Shown: positions 1 to 9,212 of the stretch, piece by piece
How positions within the stretch are numbered: the first letter of the stretch is position 1
Layout: every line of letters starts with the position of its first letter
Assembly: GCF_004364285.1 (NCBI RefSeq)
Contig: NZ_SOBE01000001.1
Span: 434,001 to 498,000 of the forward strand
Length of the DNA stretch: 64,000 bases
Direction of reading: 5' to 3'
DNA from: Frigoribacterium sp. PhB116
Lineage (GTDB): Bacteria; Actinomycetota; Actinomycetes; Actinomycetales; Microbacteriaceae
Made by a program: the position numbers and the translations under genes
The notes under the pieces: model-generated
Told to the model about the DNA's origin: nothing
Database searches by the model: none
What the model saw: the letters and a program-made list of their open reading frames with translations, nothing else

Positions 1-1141
1 CCTCCACGGCGATGTCGAGGATGCTCGTGCCGGCCGCCAGCGTGCGGAGGAACGTCTCCTCCTCGGCGAAGGCGAGGCCCGAGATCCTGTCCCAGTCGCG
101 CTCGACCTCGGGGTAGGCCGACTTCATCGCGTCGCGGGACGCCGCGAACAGGACCGGGAAGGTGGTGCCCTCGACGCCCAGGAGGCGCATCGAGCGGACC
201 GAGCGTCGCAGCAGGCGGCGCAGGATGTAGCCGCGGCCCTCGTTCGACGGCCGGACGCCGTCGCTCATGAGCATGAGGGCGCTGCGGACGTGGTCGGCGA
301 TGACGCGCATGCGCACGTCGTCGTCGTGGACGGCGCCGTAGCGGCGCCCCGACAGCTCGGAGGCGGCGTCGAGCACGGGACGGACCTGGTCGATCTCGTA
401 CATGTTGTCGACGCCCTGCTTGAGGAACGCGACCCGCTCGAGGCCCATGCCGGTGTCGATGTTCTTGTTCGGCAGCTCGCGGACGATGTCGAAGTCGACC
501 TTCGACCGGACGTTCTCGATCTGGTACTGCATGAACACGAGGTTCCAGATCTCGACGTAGCGGTCGTCGTCCGTGGCGGGGCCGCCGTCGGCGCCGTAGG
601 CCGGGCCGCGGTCGAAGAAGATCTCGGAGCACGGGCCCGCCGGGCCGGGCTGGCCGGTGTGCCAGTAGTTGGTGTCCTTGCCGAGGCGCTGGATGCGCTC
701 GTCGGGGAGGCCCGCCACCTTCTTCCAGAGGGCGATCGCCTCGTCGTCCTCCTCGTAGACGGTGACCCAGAGGTCGTCGGGCGAGAACGCGAGGCCGCCG
801 TCGGCCTCGCTCGAGGTCAGCAGCTCCCAGGCGTAGCCGATCGCCTCCTCCTTGAAGTAGTCGCCGAACGAGAAGTTGCCGTTCATCTGGAAGAACGTGC
901 CGTGCCGGGGGGTCTTCCCGACCTCTTCGATGTCGTTGGTGCGGATGCACTTCTGCACGCTCGTCGCCCGCGCGTACGGGGTCGGGACGAGACCGGTCAG
1001 GTACGGGATGAACGGCACCATGCCGGCCACGGTGAAGAGCAGCGACGGGTCGTCGCTGACCAGCGAGGCGGACGGGACGACGGTGTGCCCGCGCTCCCCG
1101 AAGTAGTCGAGCCAACGGCGGCGGATCTCGGCGGTCTGCAT
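1..1141 (-). CDS. alaS: Alanyl-tRNA synthetase, N-terminal part (gene cut by left window edge)
   Basis: Charges tRNA-Ala with alanine in the cytosol. Only the first 380 or so residues lie in the window, so the editing and C-Ala domains cannot be judged. The visible part is the class II catalytic core: it begins [10 protein letters not shown] and carries the motif-2 segment [18 protein letters not shown] at about residues 79-96. The ATG at 1141 has AGGAG four bases upstream, which fixes the start. It follows the small membrane-protein gene by 67 bp on the same strand and is probably cotranscribed with it. The identification is secure. Confidence 0.97.
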   Translation of the reverse strand, partial: MQTAEIRRRWLDYFGERGHTVVPSASLVSDDPSLLFTVAGMVPFIPYLTGLVPTPYARATSVQKCIRTNDIEEVGKTPRHGTFFQMNGNFSFGDYFKEEAIGYAWELLTSSEADGGLAFSPDDLWVTVYEEDDEAIALWKKVAGLPDERIQRLGKDTNYWHTGQPGPAGPCSEIFFDRGPAYGADGGPATDDDRYVEIWNLVFMQYQIENVRSKVDFDIVRELPNKNIDTGMGLERVAFLKQGVDNMYEIDQVRPVLDAASELSGRRYGAVHDDDVRMRVIADHVRSALMLMSDGVRPSNEGRGYILRRLLRRSVRSMRLLGVEGTTFPVLFAASRDAMKSAYPEVERDWDRISGLAFAEEETFLRTLAAGTSILDIAVE

Positions 1142-1208
1142 GGTTCTCCTGAGGGAGGGGGTCGGTCGGTGGGGCTGCTGACGAGGAGGCGCCGGGCGCC
1201 TCGCGCGG

Positions 1209-1445
1209 TCAGCTCGCGCTGGTGGTGCCGGCCGGCCCTGTCGTGGGGCCGCCGTCGTCGCTCGGGTCGGTGGCGCGGAGCTCGGCGTCACGGGAGCGGT
1301 ACCCGTCGACCACCGCGGCGCGGAAGTGGTCGAGTCCGCCGTCGAGCTCGCCGAAGAAGCGGCGGCCACGCGGGGTCGAGTTGAGGAGGTGCGCACCGAC
1401 GAGGCCGAGCGCGACTCCGACGGACAGCAGGACCAGGTTCTTCAC
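1209..1445 (-). CDS. Small conserved single-pass membrane protein of unknown function
   Basis: A 78-residue protein with one hydrophobic N-terminal segment (about residues 3-22, [19 protein letters not shown]) followed by a short basic, then acidic/Thr-rich tail. I do not recognise a named domain. A small membrane protein between rpsD and alaS is a recurring arrangement in Microbacteriaceae; the DUF948-type gene often found there as well is absent here. It precedes alaS by 67 bp, so the two are probably one transcript. The ATG at 1445 is preceded by GAGGAGCACCCG, a good ribosome-binding site. Real gene likely; function unknown. Confidence 0.75.
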   Translation of the reverse strand: MKNLVLLSVGVALGLVGAHLLNSTPRGRRFFGELDGGLDHFRAAVVDGYRSRDAELRATDPSDDGGPTTGPAGTTSAS

Positions 1446-1520
1446 GGGTGCTCCTCACGACGTGTCCCGTGACGAGCACACGGGACGACACGTCAGCCTA
1501 CTTCGTCGCCGTCGCCCGTC

Positions 1521-1601
1521 GGGAACTGCGGAGGGAGGAGCTACGCCGGGAACGGCACAGGGAGGAGCTCCGCGGGGAACGACTGAGGGAGCGCCCCACG
1601 C
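1521..1601. repeat. Degenerate 27-bp tandem repeat, about three units
   Basis: Units at 1521-1547, 1548-1574 and 1575-1601 each begin GGGAAC. The first two match at 22 of 27 positions and share GGGAGGAGCT. The third matches over about its first 17 bases and runs into the rpsD terminator stem. It lies between rpsD and the small membrane-protein gene. No gene is supported here. Confidence 0.6.
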
Positions 1602-1619
1602 GACGTGGAGCGCTCCCTC
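1585..1619 (-). terminator. Rho-independent-type hairpin after rpsD
   Basis: Perfect 10-bp inverted repeat: GAGGGAGCGC at 1585-1594 pairs with 1610-1619, with a 15-base loop. It starts 20 bp after the rpsD stop codon. There is no strong T-run, as is usual in GC-rich actinobacteria. Confidence 0.7.
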
Positions 1620-1638
1620 GGAAGTGGTGCGGGTGGTG

Positions 1639-2268
1639 CTAGCGGGCTGCGTAGTACTCGACGACCAGCTGGACCTCGCAGGTCACGGGGACCTCGGCGC
1701 GCTTCGGGCGACGCACGAGGCGGGCCTGCAGCTTGTCGATCTCGACCTCGAGGTAGCTCGGGGTCTTGGGCAGCAGGTCGACGTGACCGCCGGCCGCGGC
1801 GACCTGGAAGGGCTCGGTCGTCTCGCTCTTGGCCTTGACGTGGATCATCTGGCCGGGCTTGACGCGGAACGAGGGGCGGTCGACGAGCTTGCCGTCGACG
1901 AGGATGTGACGGTGCACGACCATCTGGCGAGCCTGCGCCGTGGTGCGGGCGAAGCCGGCACGCAGGACGAGGGCGTCGAGACGGGTCTCGAGCAGCTCGA
2001 CCAGGTTCTCACCGGTCAGGCCCGAGGCCTTACGGGCCTCGTTGAAGACGATCTTGAGCTGGGCCTCGCGGATGCCGTACTGGGCGCGCAGGCGCTGCTT
2101 CTCGCGGAGACGGACGGCGTAGTCGCTGTCGGTCTTGCGCTTGGTGCGGCCGTGCTCGCCGGGAGCGTAGGGACGCTTCTCGAGGTAGCGGGCGGCCTTC
2201 GGGGTGAGGGCGATGCCGAGAGCACGCGAGAGACGCGTCTTGCTCCGGGTGCGGGACTTGGTGGACAT
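1639..2268 (-). CDS. rpsD: 30S ribosomal protein S4
   Basis: Primary 16S rRNA-binding protein that nucleates assembly of the small subunit. The 209-residue product is full length for the family. It begins MSTKSRTRSKTRLSRALG, has the N-terminal S4 domain, and carries the S4 RNA-binding fold around residues 98-160 (LDALVLRAGFA, then the RQMVVHRHILVDGK segment). The stop is followed by a clear hairpin terminator. It is monocistronic, or at most weakly linked to the small membrane-protein gene downstream. The 255-bp upstream gap holds its promoter; a TATGCT -10-like element on the minus strand (2450-2445) is the only candidate I see. Confidence 0.98.
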   Translation of the reverse strand: MSTKSRTRSKTRLSRALGIALTPKAARYLEKRPYAPGEHGRTKRKTDSDYAVRLREKQRLRAQYGIREAQLKIVFNEARKASGLTGENLVELLETRLDALVLRAGFARTTAQARQMVVHRHILVDGKLVDRPSFRVKPGQMIHVKAKSETTEPFQVAAAGGHVDLLPKTPSYLEVEIDKLQARLVRRPKRAEVPVTCEVQLVVEYYAAR

Positions 2269-2523
2269 GCGTGTTCCTATCGAGATCTTGTCGGTGGTGA
2301 TGTTCCGCCAGCCAGGCGCGTGAGCGCCGACGGGCCTAACAAGAGGGATGATCGCCGCGGCGGAGACCGGCTACAGGTCGGACCGCCTTGGTCGGGTCGT
2401 CATCAGCAGCCGCGCGTCGACGCCCGAGTGCAGGCAACCCCCCGAGCATACAGGAGCACGGTCTGGTGGGCGACCCCGACCTGGGCGCGTGTCGTCGACC
2501 AGCCGACGGCCTCTCGCCCCGCA

Positions 2524-3933
2524 TCAGCCGCCGCGGGTGATCCGACGCAGCTTCTCGAGCCGGGCGGCGACGTCGCGCTCGTTGCCGTTGGCCGTCGGGT
2601 CGTAGTACGTGCGGCCGACGAGCTCGTCAGGCAGGTACTGCTGCTCGACGACCCCGAACTCGGAGTCGTGCGAGTACTTGTAGCCCTTGCCGTGGCCGAG
2701 GCGCTTCGCGCCTGGGTAGTGCGCGTCGCGGAGGTGCTTGGGCACCGGGCCGGCCGCGCCGGCGCGGACGTCGGCGATCGCGGCGTCGAGGGCGCTGTAG
2801 GAACGGTTCGACTTCGGTGCGGTGGCCAGGTAGACGACGGCCTCGGCCATCGGGATGCGCCCCTCCGGCATGCCGACCATCTGCACGGCGGTGGCCGCCG
2901 AGACGGCGACCGTGAGGGCGTTCGGGTCGGCCATGCCGATGTCCTCGCCGGCGGACACGATGATGCGCCGGCAGATGAAGCGGGGATCCTCGCCGGCCTC
3001 GATCATCCGGGCGAGGTAGTGCAGCGCGGCGTCGACGTCTGACCCGCGGACCGACTTGATGAACGCGCTGATGACGTCGTAGTGCTCGTCGCCGTTGCGG
3101 TCGTAGCGGAGGAGCGCGCGGTCGACCGACTGGGCGACCGTCTCGGCGGTGATCACGGGCCGGTCGTCGGCGTCGTCCGGGTCGTCGTACTCGGCGTCGG
3201 GGTCGTAGTCGGCGTCCGCGTCGGCGGACGGGTCGTCCGGACGGGCTCCGCGCGCCTCCTCGGCGGTCGCGGCGGCGGAGTGGGCCGAGGCCTCGAGGGC
3301 GGTCAGCGCCCGACGAGCGTCGCCGGACGCGAGGCGGACGATCGTCGCCAGCGCCTCGTCGTCCAGCACGACCCGGTCGGCCAGGCCGCGGGGGTCGACG
3401 ACCGCCCGCCGGACGAGGTCGCCGAGGTCGTCGTCGCTCAGCTGCTCGAGCGTGAGCAGCAGCGACCGGGAGAGCAACGGCGTGATGACGGAGAAGGACG
3501 GGTTCTCGGTCGTCGCCGCGATGAGGATCACCCAGCCGTTCTCGACTCCCGGCAGCAGCGCGTCCTGCTGGGCCTTCGTGAAGCGGTGGATCTCGTCGAG
3601 GAACAGGACCGTCGTCGTGCCGTACAGGTCGCGGTTCGTCAGCGCCTTCTCCATCACCTGCCGGACGTCCTTCACGCCGGCCGTCACCGCCGAGAGCTCG
3701 ATGAACTGCCGCCCCGACGTGTGGGCGATCGCCTGCGCGAGCGTCGTCTTGCCGGTGCCTGGCGGGCCCCAGAGGATGACGGAGACGGCGCCCTGCTCGC
3801 CGGTGGTGTCGCTCGCCAGGGTGACGAGCGGGGAGCCGGGCCGGAGGAGGTGTCGCTGACCGGCGACCTCGTCGAGGCTGGTGGGGCGCATGCGGACCGC
3901 GAGGGGGGTCGAGCTCTGCGGGAGAGGGCTCAT
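2524..3933 (-). CDS. rarA: Replication-associated recombination protein A (RarA/MgsA AAA+ ATPase)
   Basis: AAA+ ATPase of the clamp-loader superfamily that acts at stalled replication forks with SSB. The ATG at 3933 gives 469 residues beginning [17 protein letters not shown], which fits the family N-terminus; the open frame upstream adds 39 residues of low-quality sequence and was not used. Walker A GPPGTGKT lies at about 56-63, Walker B LFLDEIHR at 110-117, and the sensor-1 region at ATTENPSFS. An Asp/Pro/Ala-rich acidic insertion occupies about residues 225-258, just before the C-terminal oligomerisation domain. A TACCAT -10-like element ends 8 bases before the ATG, so the mRNA leader may be very short. 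Confidence 0.95.
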   Translation of the reverse strand: MSPLPQSSTPLAVRMRPTSLDEVAGQRHLLRPGSPLVTLASDTTGEQGAVSVILWGPPGTGKTTLAQAIAHTSGRQFIELSAVTAGVKDVRQVMEKALTNRDLYGTTTVLFLDEIHRFTKAQQDALLPGVENGWVILIAATTENPSFSVITPLLSRSLLLTLEQLSDDDLGDLVRRAVVDPRGLADRVVLDDEALATIVRLASGDARRALTALEASAHSAAATAEEARGARPDDPSADADADYDPDAEYDDPDDADDRPVITAETVAQSVDRALLRYDRNGDEHYDVISAFIKSVRGSDVDAALHYLARMIEAGEDPRFICRRIIVSAGEDIGMADPNALTVAVSAATAVQMVGMPEGRIPMAEAVVYLATAPKSNRSYSALDAAIADVRAGAAGPVPKHLRDAHYPGAKRLGHGKGYKYSHDSEFGVVEQQYLPDELVGRTYYDPTANGNERDVAARLEKLRRITRGG

Positions 3934-3957
3934 GGGGGTCAATGGTAGACCGGGCCG

Positions 3958-3986
3958 CCGACACCGACCGGCGGCTCGGATACAGT
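3958..3986 (+). promoter_or_regulatory. Predicted promoter of the cyclophilin gene
   Basis: CCGACA (3958-3963), a 17-bp spacer, then TACAGT (3981-3986). The downstream gene starts at 4017 with GGAGGA before its GTG. The position upstream supports the shorter start. Confidence 0.5.
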
Positions 3987-4016
3987 CGTCCGGGACATCA
4001 CCGGCATGGAGGACAC

Positions 4017-4802
4017 GTGGCACCGAGCAGGAACCAGGACCGTGAGGCACGCGACCGGCTGAGGGCGTACACGGCCCGCCAGCGGGTGCACGAGACGCAG
4101 GTGCGCCGCCGCCGCCGGGACAACCTCCTCGCCGCCGTCGGCGTCGTGGTCGTGGTCGGCCTGGCGGTCGTCACCCAGGTCGTGTGGAACACGGACGACA
4201 GCGCTGACGAGGCCGCCGCCTCCGCCAGCCCCTCCCCCTCGGAGACGGCGTCGGCGACCGGGGACGTCCCGAGCGCCGACATCGCCGAGGGACGCACCTG
4301 GACGGGGCAGCTCGACCTCAACGACGACGTCCAGCTCGGGGTCGAGCTCGACGGGGCCACGGCGCCCCAGGCCGCCTCGGTGATCATCGACCTCGCTCAG
4401 CAGGGCTTCTACACCGACACGACCTGCCACCGGATGAGCGACGCCGAGACGGCGAAGTTCATCCAGTGCGGCTCGGCGAACGGGGACGGCACGGGCGACG
4501 CGGGCTTCACCTTCGGGCCCCTCGAGAACGTGCCGGCCGACGGCCTCTACCCGACCGGCACCATCGCGATGGCGCGGGGCGAGGCGGCGGACTCGCAGTC
4601 GACCCAGTTCTTCGTCACCTACGGGGACACCTACCTCGACACGTCGACGGGCGGCTACACCGTCGTCGGCCGGGTGACGAGCGGCCTCGACCAGCTCACG
4701 GCGAACATCACGGACGCGGGCCTTACCCCGTCGACCGCCGAGGTCCCCAACGACGGCGCCCCGGTCGTGCCGACCACGATCACGTCCCTGACGCTCGAGT
4801 AG
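4017..4802 (+). CDS. Membrane-anchored cyclophilin-type peptidyl-prolyl cis-trans isomerase
   Basis: Catalyses proline cis-trans isomerisation, probably outside the membrane. The GTG at 4017 is chosen because GGAGGA precedes it and the predicted promoter lies just upstream; an ATG 75 bp earlier overlaps that promoter. The 261-residue product has a basic N-terminus, one membrane segment at about 38-57, a Ser/Pro/Glu-rich linker, and a cyclophilin domain from about 95 ([10 protein letters not shown] and [13 protein letters not shown] segments, ending in a beta strand at TTITSLTLE). Orientation is N-in, C-out, as an anchored extracytoplasmic foldase. It is divergent from rarA. Confidence 0.9.
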   Translation: MAPSRNQDREARDRLRAYTARQRVHETQVRRRRRDNLLAAVGVVVVVGLAVVTQVVWNTDDSADEAAASASPSPSETASATGDVPSADIAEGRTWTGQLDLNDDVQLGVELDGATAPQAASVIIDLAQQGFYTDTTCHRMSDAETAKFIQCGSANGDGTGDAGFTFGPLENVPADGLYPTGTIAMARGEAADSQSTQFFVTYGDTYLDTSTGGYTVVGRVTSGLDQLTANITDAGLTPSTAEVPNDGAPVVPTTITSLTLE

Positions 4803-4925
4803 ACCCGACGCAGGAGCGGCCCGACCACGGAGTAGGCGGGCGTCCCTGCTCGTGCAATAGGCTGGGCACCCATCGCCGGGGCCCGTCCTGGGCTCCGCGA
4901 CGAGCACCTCCAGCAAGGGATGACA

Positions 4926-6158
4926 GTGGCTACTGACGATCAGGCACCCTGGGGCCGCGTCGACGACGACGGAACCGTCTACGTGCGCGAGGGCGACGGC
5001 GAGCGGGCTGTGGGGCAGTACCCCGACGCCACGCCCGCCGAGGCCCTCGCCTACTACGAGCGCAAGTACACCGAGCTGAACGGGCAGGTCACCCTGCTCG
5101 AGCAGCGGGTCAAGCGGGGCGCCTCGGCGTCGGACGTGACCAAGACGGTCGCGCACCTGAAGCAGCTGCTCGTCGAGCCGAACGCCGTCGGCGACGTCGC
5201 CGCGCTCCGCACGCGCGTCGACGCCCTCGACAGCACGGTGGGCGAGCTGACCGAGAAGCAGAGCGCCGAGGCACAGGAGGCGCTGGTCGCGGCCGTCGCC
5301 TACCGCACCTCCCTGGTCGCGGAGGCCGAGGCCCTCGCCGCGCAGGACCCCGCCCGCGTGCAGTGGAAGCAGGTCACCGCCTCCGTCGACGACATCTTCG
5401 CCCGCTGGCAGAAGCACCAGACCGAGGGCCCCCGGATCCCCAAGGGCGAGGGCAACGACCTCTGGAAGCGCTTCCGCGCGGCCCGGTCGACCATCGACCA
5501 GCACCGCAAGGCGTTCTACGCCGACCTCGACGCCACGCACCGCGAGGCTCGCCAGCGCAAGCAGGCGCTCGTCGAGTCGGCCGACACCCTCGCGGGCAAG
5601 GGCGCCGACGGCATCCCCGAGTACCGGCGTCTGCTCGACGACTGGAAGCGCGCCGGTCGTGCGGGCAAGAAGTACGACGACGCGCTCTGGGCCCGCTTCA
5701 AGCGCGCCGGCGACGTGCTCTACGCCGCCAAGGGCGAGATCGTCGCACAGGACGACGCCGAGTACGCCGACAACCTCACGGCCAAGCTCGCCCTGCTCGA
5801 CGACGCCGAGAAGATCCTCACGAACGACGACCGCGTGTCGGCACGGGAGGCCCTGACCACGATCCAGCTCCGCTGGGACGAGATCGGCCGCGTGCCGCGC
5901 GACCAGGTGCGCCCCGTCGAGGACAGGCTGCGCAAGGTCGAGTCGCACGTCCGTCAGCTCGACGAGTCGTACTGGGAGAAGAACAACCCCGAGCGCAGGG
6001 CGCGGTCCGAGGGTCTGGCCAGCCAGCTGCAGGACGCGATCACCAAGCTCGAGGACGAGCTCGCCGCGGCCGAGGCCGGCGGCGACGCCCGCAAGGTGAA
6101 GGAGGCGCGCGAGGCCCTCGACGCTCGTCGCGTCTGGCTGGACGCCCTCGGGTCCTGA
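4926..6158 (+). CDS. DUF349 domain protein
   Basis: A 410-residue, highly charged and largely helical protein made of DUF349 repeats (WKQ...IFARWQ, LWKRFRAARSTID, YRRLLDDWKRAGRAGKKYDDALWARFKRA). The biochemical role of the family is not established. The start at GTG 4926 is preferred to ATG 4920 because AAGGG ends six bases before the GTG but abuts the ATG. A TAGGCT -10-like element lies at 4858-4863. The gene sits between the cyclophilin and the rel region, as in related genomes, and is followed by a strong hairpin. No membrane segment or signal peptide; cytosolic. Confidence 0.9.
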   Translation: MATDDQAPWGRVDDDGTVYVREGDGERAVGQYPDATPAEALAYYERKYTELNGQVTLLEQRVKRGASASDVTKTVAHLKQLLVEPNAVGDVAALRTRVDALDSTVGELTEKQSAEAQEALVAAVAYRTSLVAEAEALAAQDPARVQWKQVTASVDDIFARWQKHQTEGPRIPKGEGNDLWKRFRAARSTIDQHRKAFYADLDATHREARQRKQALVESADTLAGKGADGIPEYRRLLDDWKRAGRAGKKYDDALWARFKRAGDVLYAAKGEIVAQDDAEYADNLTAKLALLDDAEKILTNDDRVSAREALTTIQLRWDEIGRVPRDQVRPVEDRLRKVESHVRQLDESYWEKNNPERRARSEGLASQLQDAITKLEDELAAAEAGGDARKVKEAREALDARRVWLDALGS

Positions 6159-6180
6159 CCCGCGCCTCCCCCGGGCCCTG

Positions 6181-6216
6181 ACCGCCCGCCGTTCTCCACA
6201 GGAGGCGGCGGGCGGT
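6181..6216 (+). terminator. Hairpin terminator after the DUF349 gene
   Basis: An 11-bp perfect stem (ACCGCCCGCCG at 6181-6191 with 6206-6216) and a 14-base loop, 22 bp after the stop codon, followed by TCGTCGTCCT. Confidence 0.75.
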
Positions 6217-6251
6217 TCGTCGTCCTGTGCCTCGGCGGTCATGCTGGGGCG

Positions 6252-6806
6252 GTGACCCCTACCCTGCCGAGACTCCTGACCGCTCGAGACCTGCCCGAGG
6301 TCGAGCTGCAGGCTGCGGCGCTCGACGGCGAGGTCTGCCGGGTGGCCGACAGCTGGGCGTCGATCGCCGATCCCGACGACGCGTGGCGGCGGGCGGAGGC
6401 GCTGGCCGACCGCCTCGGCACGGTGGTCGTGGCAGCGCGGGGCACGGCCGCCTGGATCTGGGGCGCGCGCGCCGCTGCCCCTCGCCGGCTGGAGGCGGTG
6501 GTGCCGTCGTGGGCACGGCACCGCGACGATCGGTCCGACGTCATGGTGGGCGAGGTCCTCATCGACGCCGGCGAGATCTCGCAGGTCGGACGCGTCCGGG
6601 TGACGACCCCGACCCGCACCGTCCTCGACCTGCTCCGGGCCGACGACTGGTCGGCCGACGCGGAGCGCCTCGTGCGCACCCTGCTCGTCGAGCACCACGT
6701 CGATCCGCGTCGGGTCACCGGCCTCGTGCGACGACACGGTCGGCTGCCGGGCCGACGGCGAGCGGCGACTCGGCTGCGGACGCTCGTCGACCCCTTGGTC
6801 GTCTGA
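6252..6806 (+). CDS. AbiEi-like antitoxin-domain protein, no adjacent toxin
   Basis: A 184-residue protein resembling the DNA-binding AbiEi antitoxins of type IV toxin-antitoxin systems. The resemblance rests on the central GTAAWIWGA segment, the LEAVVP strand and the signature-like VTTPTRTVLDLLR followed by a helical C-terminus (about residues 117-160). There is no AbiEii nucleotidyltransferase gene beside it: DUF349 lies upstream and rel lies downstream on the other strand. The start is GTG at 6252 with only a weak upstream purine run. It ends 27 bp from the convergent rel stop. Family assignment is by eye and moderate; the physiological role is unknown. Confidence 0.7.
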   Translation: MTPTLPRLLTARDLPEVELQAAALDGEVCRVADSWASIADPDDAWRRAEALADRLGTVVVAARGTAAWIWGARAAAPRRLEAVVPSWARHRDDRSDVMVGEVLIDAGEISQVGRVRVTTPTRTVLDLLRADDWSADAERLVRTLLVEHHVDPRRVTGLVRRHGRLPGRRRAATRLRTLVDPLVV

Positions 6807-6833
6807 TCCCCGGCGTGAGGTGTCCGCCCCGAC

Positions 6834-9116
6834 TCAGCCGGCGCTGACCCGGTAGACGTCGTAGACGGCGTCGATCCGACGCACGGCGTTGAGCACACGG
6901 TCGAGGTGCGTCGTGTCGCCCATCTCGAAGACGAAGCGGCTGATCGCTAGGCGCTCGTCCGAGGTGGACACGTTCGCCGAGAGGATGTTGACGTGGTGCT
7001 CGGACAGCACCCGCGTGACGTCGGACAGCAAGCCTGCGCGGTCGAGGGCCTCGATCTGGATCTGGACCAGGAAGACGCTCTTCGACGACGGGGCCCACTC
7101 GACCTCGATCATCCGCTCGGGCTCCTGCATGAGGCCCTGCACGTTGTGGCAGGTGGCCTGGTGCACGCTGACGCCCTGCCCGCGCGTCACGAAGCCGACG
7201 ACCTGGTCGCCGGGGACGGGCGTGCAGCACTTCGCGAGCTTGACGAGGATGTCGGGCGCACCGCGGACGAGGACGCCTGAGTCGCTGTTGCGGAGAGGCC
7301 GTGACACGCCCTTGCTCGGGAACTCGTACTCCCCCTCGACCTCGGTCTGCTGCTGGACCGAGGCGAGCACCTTCTCGATGACCGACTGTGTCGACAGGTG
7401 GCCCTCGCCGACGGCGGCGTAGAGGCTCGAGACGTCGTCGTAGCGCAGCTGGGACGCCACCTCGGTGATGCTGTCCTGGTTCATCAGCTTCTGCAGCGGC
7501 AGGTTCTGCTTCCGCATCGCGCGGGCGATCGCGTCCTTGCCCTGCTCGATCGCCTCGTCGCGGCGCTCCTTCGTGAACCACTGCCGGATCTTGTTCCGGG
7601 CACGGGGGCTCTTGACGAAGCCGAGCCAGTCCTGGCTGGGACCGGAGTCGGGGTTCTTCGAGGTGAAGACCTCGACGACGTCGCCGCTGTTGAGCACGCT
7701 CTCGAGCGGGATGAGACGGCCGTTGACCTTGGCGCCCATCGTGCGGTGCCCGACCTCGGTGTGGACCGCGTAGGCGAAGTCGACGGGCGTCGCTCCCGAC
7801 GGGAGGCCGATGACCTTGCCCTGGGGCGTGAAGACGTAGACCTCCTTCGCGCCGATCTCGAAGCGGAGGCTGTCGAGGAACTCCCCCGGGTCGGCCGTCT
7901 CGGCCTGCCAGTCGGAGATGTGCGCCAGCCACGCCATGTCGGTCTCGGTGCGGGCACCGGTGGCCGTGTCGTCGCGACCGCCGTTCATCCTCTGCTTGTA
8001 CTTCCAGTGGGCCGCGACGCCGAACTCGGCCCGCTGGTGCATCTCGTGCGTGCGGATCTGGATCTCGACCGGTCGCCCCTTGGGGCCGATGACCGTCGTG
8101 TGGAGCGACTGGTAGAGGTTGAACTTGGGCGTCGCGATGTAGTCCTTGAAGCGACCGGGGATCGGGTTCCAGCGGGCGTGGATCGAGCCGAGCACGGCGT
8201 AGCAGTCGCGCAGCGACGTGACGAGCACGCGGATGCCGACGAGGTCGTAGATCTCGTCGAACTCGCGACCCCGCACGATCATCTTCTGGTAGATCGAGTA
8301 GTACTGCTTCGGCCGACCGACCACCTCGCCGCGGATCTTCGTCGATTTGAGGTCGGACTTGACCGCGTTGATGACGTTCTGGACGAACTGCTCGCGCTGC
8401 GGGGTGCGCTGCTTGACCAGGTTGTCGATCTCGACGTAGAGCTTCGGGTGGAGGACGGCGAAGCTGAGGTCCTCCAGCTCCCACTTGATGGCCTGGATGC
8501 CCAGCCGGTGAGCGAGGGGGGCGTAGATCTCGAGCGTCTCGGTCGCCTTGCGCGTCGCCGACGACGACTCGACGAAGCCCCACGTGCGCGCGTTGTGCAG
8601 CCGGTCGGCGAGCTTGATCACGAGCACCCTGATGTCTTTCGACATCGCGACGACCATCTTGCGGACGGTCTCGGCCTGGGCGCTGTCGCCGTACTTCAGC
8701 TTGTCGAGCTTCGTCACCCCGTCGACGAGCATGGCGATCTCGTCGCCGAAGTCGCGCTGCAGCATGTCGAGCGTGTAGTCGGTGTCCTCCACGGTGTCGT
8801 GGAGCAGCGCGGCGGCGATCGTCTTCGAGCCGATGCCGAGGTCGGCGAGGATCTGCGCGACGGCCACCGGGTGCGTGATGTAGGGCTCGCCGCTCTTGCG
8901 CAGCTGGCCGCGGTGCGCCTTCTCGGCGACCGTGTAGGCCCGCTCGATGACCACGAGGTCGGCCTTCGGGTGGTGCATGCGGACCGTCTTGACGAGGCGG
9001 TCGACGGCACCGGCGGGCTGGCTGCGGGAGAACAACCTCGGCAGCAGGGTGCGGAGGGAGGCCGTGCCGCCCTGCTCGGGACCCGCGGGGGTCTCCCTCG
9101 TGGTGATCTCGGTCAC
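6834..9116 (-). CDS. rel: Bifunctional (p)ppGpp synthetase/hydrolase (RelA/SpoT family)
   Basis: Makes and degrades the alarmone (p)ppGpp during the stringent response. The 760-residue protein has the full long-RSH architecture: an HD hydrolase domain with the HD pair at about 106-107 (AALLHDTVEDT), the RelA/SpoT synthetase domain around 250-370, a TGS domain (VYVFTPQGKVIGLPSGATP), and a C-terminal ACT domain (LLSDVTRVLSEHHVNI). GTG at 9116 is chosen because AGGAGG lies eight bases upstream; an earlier in-frame start has no such site. It is the single long RSH expected in an actinobacterium and lies downstream of the secDF genes and a rhodanese gene on the same strand. Confidence 0.97.
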   Translation of the reverse strand: MTEITTRETPAGPEQGGTASLRTLLPRLFSRSQPAGAVDRLVKTVRMHHPKADLVVIERAYTVAEKAHRGQLRKSGEPYITHPVAVAQILADLGIGSKTIAAALLHDTVEDTDYTLDMLQRDFGDEIAMLVDGVTKLDKLKYGDSAQAETVRKMVVAMSKDIRVLVIKLADRLHNARTWGFVESSSATRKATETLEIYAPLAHRLGIQAIKWELEDLSFAVLHPKLYVEIDNLVKQRTPQREQFVQNVINAVKSDLKSTKIRGEVVGRPKQYYSIYQKMIVRGREFDEIYDLVGIRVLVTSLRDCYAVLGSIHARWNPIPGRFKDYIATPKFNLYQSLHTTVIGPKGRPVEIQIRTHEMHQRAEFGVAAHWKYKQRMNGGRDDTATGARTETDMAWLAHISDWQAETADPGEFLDSLRFEIGAKEVYVFTPQGKVIGLPSGATPVDFAYAVHTEVGHRTMGAKVNGRLIPLESVLNSGDVVEVFTSKNPDSGPSQDWLGFVKSPRARNKIRQWFTKERRDEAIEQGKDAIARAMRKQNLPLQKLMNQDSITEVASQLRYDDVSSLYAAVGEGHLSTQSVIEKVLASVQQQTEVEGEYEFPSKGVSRPLRNSDSGVLVRGAPDILVKLAKCCTPVPGDQVVGFVTRGQGVSVHQATCHNVQGLMQEPERMIEVEWAPSSKSVFLVQIQIEALDRAGLLSDVTRVLSEHHVNILSANVSTSDERLAISRFVFEMGDTTHLDRVLNAVRRIDAVYDVYRVSAG

Positions 9117-9212
9117 GAGCGCGCCTCCTCGTCGTCGCTCGTGCACGGTGACGCGCCTCCGGGAACGGGCGTCGGGTCGTGCACGAGTCGGGACAACGTT
9201 ACTCGCTCCCGG

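Noticed and set aside
1448-1642. Plus-strand 64-codon open frame across the 27-bp repeats
   Set aside because: The Arg/Glu-rich product is just the translated repeat; no ribosome-binding site, and it runs through the rpsD terminator.
2269-2523. Possible S4 autoregulatory leader RNA upstream of rpsD
   Set aside because: The known S4 leaders are Firmicutes or gammaproteobacterial structures. I could not fold a convincing equivalent here.
3939-6737. Minus-strand open frame of 932 codons antisense to the cyclophilin and DUF349 genes
   Set aside because: Low-complexity translation, no ribosome-binding site, opposite to two well-supported genes.
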